Below are positions 1 to 5,033 of a stretch of DNA of 5,306 nt, piece by piece (the first letter of the stretch is position 1; each line of letters opens with the position of its first letter). The stretch is from NCBI GenBank assembly GCA_016865955.1, contig VGNW01000165.1, forward strand, positions 1-5,306, read 5' to 3'. A program made the position numbers and the translations under genes. Below the pieces are notes generated by a model. It ran no database searches, had not been told where the DNA came from, and saw only the letters and a list, made by a program, of their open reading frames with translations. The DNA comes from Chloroflexota bacterium (GTDB lineage Bacteria > Chloroflexota > Dehalococcoidia > SZUA-161).

Positions 1-531
1 GGCAGGGATAGCGGACTTTTTAAGTCGATAACAATAAAGGACTATGATCCGGGAATTGTCACCTCGCCATTTGAATTGGACATAATTCTTGATAAGGAAG
101 CCCTGAGTATCGAAAATGTAGGCTATGGAATATCACAAGCTTTGCCTGTAATTGTTGAAATTTTCATAAGAGCCCACGGAAGTTGGTTTGCATTACAGCA
201 ACCCGAGATACACTTGCATCCAAGAGCACAAGTAGCTATTGGTGACTTGATATTTGAACTTTCATGCAGGGAAAACAAGAAGTTCATTGTGGAAACCCAT
301 AGTGATTTCATATTGGATGGTTATCGATTGAGTTATGAGAGAAGTAAGCATAGGCGCAAGCCAGATGCCCAAATCGTTTTCTTTGAACGAACACGTTCGG
401 GTAATTGCTCACATCAAATAGAAATCCTCGAGAATGGAGAGATTTCGGATAGGCAACCTAAGGCTTATAGAGAGTTCTTCTTAGGGCAAGAGATGCGTCT
501 CTTGGGTTTATCAGATGTGTATAGTGATTGA
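1..531 (+). CDS. AAA/ABC-type ATPase, C-terminal part (5' end outside window)
   Basis: The frame is open from base 1 to the TGA at 529-531, so 176 C-terminal residues are visible. The order of motifs is that of the AAA_15/AAA_21 (OLD/RecF-like) ATPases, many annotated with DUF3696. An ABC-like signature, NVGYGISQALP, lies at about residues 39-49. Walker B with D-loop, QPEIHLHPRAQ, is at about 67-77, and the switch-histidine segment VETHSDFILDGYR at about 97-109. A short C-terminal region follows, with no TOPRIM domain visible. Walker A must lie upstream of the window. In this family, ATP-driven dimerisation usually controls a nuclease or other effector, here plausibly the PIN-like protein of the next gene, whose start lies inside this one. 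The gene is A/T-rich compared with glpK and glpD, which suggests acquisition by transfer. The family call is firm; the role in defence or nuclease control is inference. Confidence 0.85.
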   Translation, partial: GRDSGLFKSITIKDYDPGIVTSPFELDIILDKEALSIENVGYGISQALPVIVEIFIRAHGSWFALQQPEIHLHPRAQVAIGDLIFELSCRENKKFIVETHSDFILDGYRLSYERSKHRRKPDAQIVFFERTRSGNCSHQIEILENGEISDRQPKAYREFFLGQEMRLLGLSDVYSD

Positions 532-994
532 CGTAAATAGAGTCCCTTCAGTTCTTAATCCAAAGAGCAGCGATCACGTCGAATTTCAACCGATTTTGGA
601 TTGGATAGATAGACGCAGGACAAAAATTGTCTATGGAGGCACAAAATATACAGATGAACTCTCAAAGATGAAAAGATATTTTGCTATTCTTACAGAAATG
701 AAACGCGCTGGAATAATTGAGGTTTTAGATAAGGTTACTGTTGATCTTGAACAGGCTAATATAAATCAAAGGACAACCCATAAAAACTTCAACGATCAAG
801 CTATCGTTGCCATCATCATTGTATCAAGATGTAGATTACTTTGTTCAAATGATACCTCGTCACTTACTTTTGTAAGGGCTAGAAACCTGTACCCAAGGGG
901 TATCGAGCCACCGAAGATATATCGCGATCGCAGAGACCGTCGACAACTATATCATCGTCAGTTCACTAATCGTTGTGGCCCATGCTGTCGGTAA
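515..994 (+). CDS. Small PIN-like nuclease, partner of the upstream ATPase
   Basis: This is a complete 159-residue protein. It opens with a PIN-type first strand, CIVIDVN, carrying the first acidic residue (D6) followed by N8. A GGTKYTDEL segment supplies E48, and NDQAIVAI and LLCSNDTSS supply D94 and D113. These four acidic residues fall in the order and spacing of the metal-binding site of PIN nucleases, which cut RNA or DNA. The LYPRGIEPPKIYR segment (residues 125-137) looks like the usual end of the fold. The start is well supported because the first beta strand begins directly after the methionine, and it overlaps the ATPase gene by 17 bases, implying coupled translation. The last 20 or so residues are Arg- and Cys-rich and may be read-through into eroded DNA. 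The substrate is unknown. The fold call is based on motifs only; toxin or defence function is inferred from the neighbour. Confidence 0.75.
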   Translation: MCIVIDVNRVPSVLNPKSSDHVEFQPILDWIDRRRTKIVYGGTKYTDELSKMKRYFAILTEMKRAGIIEVLDKVTVDLEQANINQRTTHKNFNDQAIVAIIIVSRCRLLCSNDTSSLTFVRARNLYPRGIEPPKIYRDRRDRRQLYHRQFTNRCGPCCR

Positions 995-1101
995 CGGGGG
1001 GTAATCAGCGGAGGGGTAAAACGCTGTCGCATGTCCCGCTAATCGCGCCGTTTTCCATCGGAGAACTCAAGCCAAGTATCAATTAAGTTATATCTCTAAG
1101 A
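995..1101. other. Convergent intergenic junction between the PIN gene and glpD
   Basis: These 107 bases separate the plus-strand ATPase-PIN pair from the minus-strand glp operon. I see no gene here and no clear intrinsic terminator for either side. The only symmetrical element is a 6-bp inverted repeat, AAAACG at about 1018 and CGTTTT at about 1048, with a loop of about 25 bases, which is weak. Base composition changes near here, from A/T-rich on the left to G/C-rich in glpD. Confidence 0.5.
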
Positions 1102-2724
1102 CTACAACCCCGACTTAAATTGTACCCTCATAGCGACTCGGGTGCGGTAGGCGTCTTGCTGGCGCTGCTGCTCGGCGGCGCTCCACCCGAGCAGGCGACC
1201 CATCTCGCCGGCAACTGAGTCCAGAGCGTCCAGCCCCTGGCAGGAGTTCATGCCCGCCATGCTGCGCCGCAGCATGAAATCCCCTACCGTAAGCGCCCCC
1301 TCGTTCTCCACAGCGTGCTGCACCTGCGCCAAGATGTCTTTGCCGTGGGGACAGAGATGTCGCGTTCCCTGCGGATTCCGCTTCGCTATATCGAGGACTT
1401 GCACATAGCGCGAGCCGTAGAGAGCGGATAGATGCGTCACGATTTCGACACTGAGACCCTGCTCCTGCGCAGCCTGTTGAACTGCGCTCTCGGGTACAGA
1501 CGGCGTTCCCGGCAGCGGAGTACGGGCAGTGCTGCATTTCGCCTGTGCGCCGAGCTTGCCGCAGATTAAATCCACCGCCTGCTCTGCTACGGCGCGGTAG
1601 GCGGTTATCTTGCCGCCCAGCACGGATACGAACCCCTTCACGCCGTCCTTCCGTTCGTGGTCGACGAGCTTGTGGCTGCGGGAGACATTAGTCGGTTTTC
1701 TGCTCGAGTATGCCAGAGCACGCAGACCGGCAGATGTGTAGAAAATATCGTTCGCATTTATAGCGGGGAAAATGCGCCGCGCCTCGGTCAGTAAATAGTT
1801 CACATCCGCTGCATTAGCTTCCACGGCATCGAGATTACCAGCGTAGTCTGTGTCCGTGGTCCCTATCAGCGAATATCCCTGCCAGGGAATTACGAAGAAA
1901 ACGCGACCGTCGGAGAGCGCAAACAGCACCACGGCGTGGCGCGAGACCTGCGGCGTGAGCAGGTGAATCCCTTTAGTCCGGCGTATCATCGGTCTCGCAG
2001 CCTTCCCCAGCATGTCGGTCACAGATTCCACCCAGTGCCCCGTGGCGTTGACGACAATGCGCGCCTTAACCTGATAGTTCTCTCCGGATATCGCATCCTG
2101 TACCTGCACTCCCGATACGCTACTGCCGTCCCTCAATAATCCTGTCACTCGGGCGTGATTCAACACAGTAGCGCCGTGTTCCGCAGCAGACAGAGCATTC
2201 TCCAGGCAGAGTCGTTCGGCGAAGGGCACCTGGCAGTCATAGTAGAGATACGAGCCCGCCAGACCCTTGGGCTCCAGTCCCGGCTCGAAATCAAGCGTCT
2301 CGCTGCGCGACAGCCTGCGGTGCGAAGGCAGGCTCTTGCGGAAGAAGAGCAGGTCGTAGAGCAGCAGACCTAACGGCAGCGCTGCCCTCTGCAAGGGACT
2401 GGAGCGGGAAACCGGAATGACGAAAGCCAGAGGCGAGACCAGATGAGGCGCGATGCTGAGCAGAATCTCCCTTTCCCGCAGGTCCTGATAGACGAGACCC
2501 AGATCGAGCTGCTTCAGGTAACGCAGACCCCCGTGAATCAGGCGGGAGGAGCGGGATGTGGTGCCGCAGGAGAAGTCCTCCTTCTCCAGAAGCAGGGTGC
2601 GCAAGCCCCGGAGCGTGGCATCGCGGGCGATGCCGGCGCCGACGATGCCCCCGCCTATCACAATAACATCGTATGTCTCCGCCACAGCCGCGTTGAAATC
2701 CCTCTTCAGTTTCACTTCTGCCAT
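1102..2724 (-). CDS. glpD: FAD-dependent glycerol-3-phosphate dehydrogenase
   Basis: GlpD oxidises sn-glycerol 3-phosphate to dihydroxyacetone phosphate and passes electrons through FAD to the quinone pool as a peripheral membrane enzyme. The 540-residue protein is of normal length. The FAD-binding Rossmann motif IGGGIVGAG is at residues 23-31, followed by the diagnostic SSRLIHGGLRYL at 59-70. The substrate-site region shows GLRAL (R335), SRSHKL (R349) and GGKITAYR (K372), which line up with the arginines and lysine that hold the phosphate in E. coli GlpD. The C-terminal cap domain carries CPH at 458-460, RRS at 487-489 and a CQGLDALDSVA segment from 495. The ATG has an AGAGG eight bases upstream and lies inside the end of glpK, a 13-base overlap, so the two are very likely co-transcribed and translationally coupled. 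No GlpB or GlpC subunit is nearby, and the single-polypeptide layout favours GlpD over GlpA. Confidence 0.95.
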   Translation of the reverse strand: MAEVKLKRDFNAAVAETYDVIVIGGGIVGAGIARDATLRGLRTLLLEKEDFSCGTTSRSSRLIHGGLRYLKQLDLGLVYQDLREREILLSIAPHLVSPLAFVIPVSRSSPLQRAALPLGLLLYDLLFFRKSLPSHRRLSRSETLDFEPGLEPKGLAGSYLYYDCQVPFAERLCLENALSAAEHGATVLNHARVTGLLRDGSSVSGVQVQDAISGENYQVKARIVVNATGHWVESVTDMLGKAARPMIRRTKGIHLLTPQVSRHAVVLFALSDGRVFFVIPWQGYSLIGTTDTDYAGNLDAVEANAADVNYLLTEARRIFPAINANDIFYTSAGLRALAYSSRKPTNVSRSHKLVDHERKDGVKGFVSVLGGKITAYRAVAEQAVDLICGKLGAQAKCSTARTPLPGTPSVPESAVQQAAQEQGLSVEIVTHLSALYGSRYVQVLDIAKRNPQGTRHLCPHGKDILAQVQHAVENEGALTVGDFMLRRSMAGMNSCQGLDALDSVAGEMGRLLGWSAAEQQRQQDAYRTRVAMRVQFKSGL

Positions 2725-4190
2725 CCTTTAGACCTCTGCACAGCCCTGCGCCAGTCCCGATATAATGTGCGGCGTTTACCCGGTTCCATGTTCGGCTCAA
2801 ATTGCCGCTCCGTTTCCCGGAGCGATGCCACCTCTTTGAGGTCGCTCCAGTACCCCACCGCCAGCCCGGCGAGATACGCTGCTCCCAGCGCCGTGGTCTC
2901 CACATAGCGGGGTCGGGATATTGTGGTGTTGAGCATGTCGGCATGGAACTGCGCCAGGAAATTGTTGGCGGCGGCGCCTCCATCCAGTCGAATATCCCTA
3001 ATCCGCAATCTCGAATCAGACGCCATAGCCTTCACCACATCGCACACCTGATAGGCTATCGATTCCAGCGCCGCTCTGACTATATGAGACCTGCCCGTGC
3101 CGCGGGTCAAGCCCACGATTGTGCCTCTGGCATACATATCCCAGTGAGGCGCGCCCAGCCCCACGAACGCAGGCACGAAATATACCCCTCCGGTGTCATC
3201 GACCTCTGTTGCCAGTTGCTCCGATTCGGCGGATCTGGCGATTAACCCGAGCCCGTCGCGCAGCCACTGTACCACGGCACCGGCGATAAAGACGCTGCCC
3301 TCCAGAGCGTATTCCACGCCGTTTTCAGTGCCCCAGGCGATAGTGGTTATCAAGCCGTGCTTCGACTGCACCGGCTTGTGTCCCGTGTTCATCAGGACGA
3401 ATGCGCCCGTGCCCAGCGTAACCTTCATCATGCCAGGCGTGAAACATGCCTGCCCGAAAAGAGCCGCCTGCTGGTCTCCTGCCACGCCGGCGATGGGAAT
3501 GCCGCTATGAGTATGCCCGAATATGCCGCTGGAAGGTCGCACTTCGGGCAGCATCGCCCTCGGTATTTTGAATATCTTGAGCAAATCAGAGTCCCAATCG
3601 AGAGCGTGGAGATTAAACAGCATCGTTCTTGAGGCGTTGGAATGGTCGGTGGCGTGGACGGCGCCGCCGGTGAGCTTCCAGACGAGCCAGGTATCGACAT
3701 TGGCAAAGAGCACTTTGCCGCGCCTGGCGCGGGAACGGATGCCTTCGATGTTGTCCAGCAGCCACTCCAGCTTGGTCGCCGAAAAATAGGCATCCGCCAC
3801 CAGTCCCGTCTTATGGCAGATAGTATCTTCAAACCCCTGAGTCCTTAACTCGTTACAGCGGGATGCCGTGCGGCGGCACTGCCAGACGATAGCGGGACCG
3901 ATGGCATCGCCTGTCTCTTTGTCGATGAGAATCGTAGTCTCACGCTGGTTGGCAATGCCGATGGCTGCGATTTGCGATTCTTCAACGCCGGCTTTGCCCT
4001 TCGCCTCCTGCATGACTCTGAGGGTTTTGCGCCAGATATCGTCGGGGTTCTGCTCTACCCAGCCCGGCTGGGGGTAATGCTGGTCGATTTCCGCATAGGC
4101 GCGACCGCAGATAACGCCGCGCCTGTCGATGATGAGCGAGGTAACTCCCGTAGTGCCTTCATCTAGAGCAAGGATATACTGCTGCTTCAT
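2712..4190 (-). CDS. glpK: Glycerol kinase (FGGY family)
   Basis: GlpK phosphorylates glycerol with ATP to sn-glycerol 3-phosphate, the substrate of the downstream GlpD. From the start chosen here the protein is 492 residues. The phosphate loop LALDEGTTG begins at about residue 7. NQRETT gives the glycerol-binding R83 and E84, AYFSATKLEWLLDN holds Y135 and the first FGGY signature, AGDQQAALFG holds D239, and DGGAAANNF near 403 binds nucleotide. Two things are odd: the arginine of the usual GTTSSR loop is Thr, and the fructose-1,6-bisphosphate loop of E. coli GlpK (GGKGGTR) is missing. An in-frame ATG at 4209-4211 would add seven basic residues (MKKRAAR). I prefer 4190 because MKQQYILALD matches the family start and a promoter -10 lies only 12 bases ahead of the upstream ATG. 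Neither start has a good ribosome-binding site. Confidence 0.93.
   Translation of the reverse strand: MKQQYILALDEGTTGVTSLIIDRRGVICGRAYAEIDQHYPQPGWVEQNPDDIWRKTLRVMQEAKGKAGVEESQIAAIGIANQRETTILIDKETGDAIGPAIVWQCRRTASRCNELRTQGFEDTICHKTGLVADAYFSATKLEWLLDNIEGIRSRARRGKVLFANVDTWLVWKLTGGAVHATDHSNASRTMLFNLHALDWDSDLLKIFKIPRAMLPEVRPSSGIFGHTHSGIPIAGVAGDQQAALFGQACFTPGMMKVTLGTGAFVLMNTGHKPVQSKHGLITTIAWGTENGVEYALEGSVFIAGAVVQWLRDGLGLIARSAESEQLATEVDDTGGVYFVPAFVGLGAPHWDMYARGTIVGLTRGTGRSHIVRAALESIAYQVCDVVKAMASDSRLRIRDIRLDGGAAANNFLAQFHADMLNTTISRPRYVETTALGAAYLAGLAVGYWSDLKEVASLRETERQFEPNMEPGKRRTLYRDWRRAVQRSKGWQK
2733..2737 (-). promoter_or_regulatory. Ribosome-binding site for glpD inside glpK
   Basis: Read on the minus strand, AGAGG lies eight bases before the glpD ATG, within the last codons of glpK. 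It fixes the glpD start at 2724 and supports coupled translation. An AAAGG directly touching the ATG is too close to act as the main site. Confidence 0.6.
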
Positions 4191-4223
4191 CCGCGCCGCC
4201 CGTTTTTTCATAACACCAGCTTA

Positions 4224-4232
4224 ATTATATCA
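4224..4232 (-). promoter_or_regulatory. Extended -10 promoter of the glpKD operon
   Basis: On the minus strand the sequence is TGATATAAT, a perfect TATAAT preceded by the TGn of an extended -10 element. No good -35 hexamer is present 16-18 bases upstream (AAATAA there), as expected for extended -10 promoters. Transcription should start near 4217, giving a leader of about 27 bases to the ATG at 4190 but only about six to the ATG at 4211. Confidence 0.6.
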
Positions 4233-4258
4233 GGAATCAGTCACGCTTATTTAGGGTA

Positions 4259-4280
4259 GCCTGGAGCACCCGCTCCAGGC
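4259..4280. repeat. Palindrome 1, 9-bp stem
   Basis: GCCTGGAGC and GCTCCAGGC pair perfectly around an ACCC loop. The core GGAGCA-N3-GCTCC is the same as in palindrome 2, which follows directly and shares two bases with it. It lies upstream of the glpK promoter, in a divergent region, and no T-run follows on either strand, so an intrinsic terminator is unlikely. Confidence 0.75.
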
Positions 4281-4310
4281 GTAGGTCGGAGCAGGTGCTC
4301 CGACCTACGC
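4279..4310. repeat. Palindrome 2, 14-15-bp perfect stem
   Basis: GCGTAGGTCGGAGC pairs with GCTCCGACCTACGC around AGGT; the A and T of the loop can extend the stem to 15 bp. This is the strongest symmetrical element in the window. Its form, a GTAGG-type end with a GGAGC core, resembles short dispersed palindromes (REP/MITE-like) rather than a terminator, since no T-run follows on either strand. Confidence 0.8.
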
Positions 4311-4312
4311 AC

Positions 4313-4337
4313 TGTAGGGGCGTTCTACCGAACGCCC
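4313..4337. repeat. Palindrome 3 (TGTAGGGG family, C:G version)
   Basis: TGTAGG leads into a perfect 8-bp stem, GGGCGTTC and GAACGCCC (4318-4325 and 4330-4337), with a TACC loop. It is a near copy of the element at 4521-4544, from which it differs by a paired C:G to T:A change and by its loop. Confidence 0.7.
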
Positions 4338-4340
4338 AGA

Positions 4341-4380
4341 CTCCCCCCAATCCTTCCAAGGATGGAGGAGGATTGGGGAG
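4341..4380. repeat. Palindrome 4, imperfect long stem
   Basis: CTCCCC, two unpaired C and AATCCT (4341-4354) pair with AGGATTGGGGAG (4369-4380). The inner part, CCA-AGGA-TGG, can pair further. This gives a 12-bp stem with a small bulge. No T-run follows on either strand. It closes a row of four adjacent palindromes. Confidence 0.65.
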
Positions 4381-4434
4381 CAGAAAGAAGTTTATAAACG
4401 AAACCTGCCTTTGTCACATTGACTTTTGGTGTGA

Positions 4435-4485
4435 TTTCGCTCAAAATATTTTGGCGATTAATCACAGGCATTAGTTTCGCTCAAA
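4435..4485. repeat. 11-bp direct repeat, 40 bp apart, in an A/T-rich patch
   Basis: TTTCGCTCAAA occurs at 4435-4445 and again at 4475-4485, each followed by A/T-rich sequence (AATATT, TTTAAT). The 40-base spacing is near four helical turns. The patch also holds TTGACT at 4419-4424 with a poor -10 (CAAAAT) 17 bases on, and an inverted pair GTGATT/AATCAC (4431-4436, 4460-4465). It could be an operator or promoter zone for the tRNA operon, but I see no convincing promoter. No gene is visible between 4381 and 4580. Confidence 0.5.
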
Positions 4486-4520
4486 TTTAATAAGAACCTT
4501 TACAAAGGGGTGTGCAGAGT

Positions 4521-4544
4521 TGTAGGGGTGTTCAGTGAACACCC
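4521..4544. repeat. Palindrome 5 (TGTAGGGG family, T:A version)
   Basis: TGTAGG leads into GGGTGTTC and GAACACCC (4526-4533, 4537-4544) around AGT. It matches palindrome 3 with a compensating pair change in the stem. It lies 36 bases ahead of tRNA-Trp on the same side as the expected tRNA promoter. Confidence 0.7.
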
Positions 4545-4580
4545 GCCCCCAAGATAGGGTCTGAGGGGCTGAATAAGCGT

Positions 4581-4657
4581 AGGGGTGTAGCTCAGTCAGG
4601 TAGAGCGGCGGTCTCCAAAACCGTTGGTCGCGGGTTCGAGTCCTGCCACCCCTGCCA
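4581..4657 (+). tRNA. tRNA-Trp (CCA)
   Basis: The acceptor stem AGGGGTG pairs with CACCCCT, followed by discriminator G and an encoded CCA. The D stem is GCTC/GAGC, the anticodon stem GCGGT/ACCGT, and the loop CTCCAAA holds CCA at 4615-4617, which reads UGG. The T arm is GCGGG-TTCGAGT-CCTGC. It leads the tRNA cluster and is only four bases from tRNA-Leu. Confidence 0.96.
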
Positions 4658-4661
4658 TTCT

Positions 4662-4748
4662 GCCGAGGTGGTGGAATTGGTAGACACGCCATCTTGAGGG
4701 GGTGGTGGGCGAAAGCTCGTAGGAGTTCAAATCTCCTCCTCGGCACCA
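4662..4748 (+). tRNA. tRNA-Leu (GAG)
   Basis: The acceptor stem GCCGAGG pairs with CCTCGGC, followed by discriminator A and an encoded CCA. The anticodon loop TTGAGGG holds GAG at 4696-4698, reading CUC and CUU. A class II long variable arm with stem GGGC-GAAA-GCTC is present, and the T arm is AGGAG-TTCAAAT-CTCCT. The long variable arm and discriminator A agree with leucine identity. Confidence 0.96.
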
Positions 4749-4757
4749 TGTTATAAT
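4749..4757 (+). promoter_or_regulatory. Extended -10 promoter between tRNA-Leu and tRNA-Gly
   Basis: TGTTATAAT, a TGn plus perfect TATAAT, directly follows the CCA of tRNA-Leu. It ends 13 bases before tRNA-Gly, which would put the transcription start near 4764. A -35 would lie inside the T arm of tRNA-Leu, where no good hexamer is seen at normal spacing. It may give tRNA-Gly and tRNA-Cys their own expression. Confidence 0.6.
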
Positions 4758-4770
4758 GTACAGCAGTCGA

Positions 4771-4846
4771 GCGGAAGTAGTTCAGCGGCTAGAATGCCTC
4801 CTTGCCAAGGAGGAGGTCGGGGGTTCGAATCCCCTCTTCCGCTCCA
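4771..4846 (+). tRNA. tRNA-Gly (GCC)
   Basis: The acceptor stem GCGGAAG pairs with CTTCCGC, followed by discriminator T and an encoded CCA. The anticodon stem CCTCC/GGAGG closes the loop TTGCCAA, with GCC at 4804-4806, reading GGC and GGU. The T arm is GGGGG-TTCGAAT-CCCCT. Only three bases separate it from tRNA-Cys, so the two are very likely processed from one transcript. Confidence 0.96.
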
Positions 4847-4849
4847 GAT

Positions 4850-4924
4850 GGCGACGTAGCCAAGTGGCAAGGCGGGGGTCTGCAAAACCCCTATTCGTGG
4901 GTTCAATTCCCACCGTCGCCTCCA
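4850..4924 (+). tRNA. tRNA-Cys (GCA)
   Basis: The acceptor stem GGCGACG pairs with CGTCGCC, followed by discriminator T (U73, a cysteine identity element) and an encoded CCA. The anticodon stem GGGGT/ACCCC closes the loop CTGCAAA, with GCA at 4882-4884. The T arm is GTGGG-TTCAATT-CCCAC. It ends the cluster; no terminator hairpin is evident just downstream. Confidence 0.96.
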
Positions 4925-4986
4925 TTTCTTGCAACGGGAAATCCTCACTGAAGGCATTCTGAACCTCGGATAGGACTATTGACCCA

Positions 4987-5015
4987 TTGACATAGAATCT
5001 CTCGGACTGTATCTT
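4987..5015 (+). promoter_or_regulatory. Promoter of the zinc-ribbon gene
   Basis: A perfect TTGACA at 4987-4992 is followed after 17 bases by TATCTT at 5010-5015, a 4/6 match to the -10 consensus. The predicted start of transcription, near 5022, leaves a very short leader. The -35 lies in a small tandem repeat (ATTGACCC then ATTGACAT). Confidence 0.5.
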
Positions 5016-5033
5016 GATATTGTTATGGCAAGG

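Noticed and set aside
975..991. CGPCC at the end of the PIN protein as a thioredoxin-type active site
   Set aside because: It lies at the extreme C-terminus with no thioredoxin fold around it.
1018..1053. AAAACG...CGTTTT inverted repeat as a terminator
   Set aside because: The stem is only six A/T-rich pairs with a loop of about 25 bases, too weak to call.
2761..2766. TATAAT on the plus strand inside glpK
   Set aside because: It has no TGn and no -35, and there is no plus-strand gene downstream; it is likely chance.
2291..2983. Long minus-strand frame of 230 codons across the glpK-glpD junction
   Set aside because: It is an out-of-frame shadow of the two G/C-rich glp genes, Arg/Ser/Pro-rich with no recognisable domain.
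4341..4380. Palindrome 4 as an intrinsic terminator
   Set aside because: No T-run follows on either strand and it lies between divergent genes.
4579..4588. GTAGGGGTGT shared by palindrome 5 and the 5' edge of tRNA-Trp, as a possible attachment site
   Set aside because: Only ten bases match, at the 5' rather than the usual 3' end of the tRNA, and no integrase gene is visible.
4471..4749. Minus-strand open frame of 92 codons opposite tRNA-Trp and tRNA-Leu
   Set aside because: Its translation is the antisense of the two tRNA genes, a well-known kind of false protein (for example the segment GRGGRTRTRDQRFWRPP).
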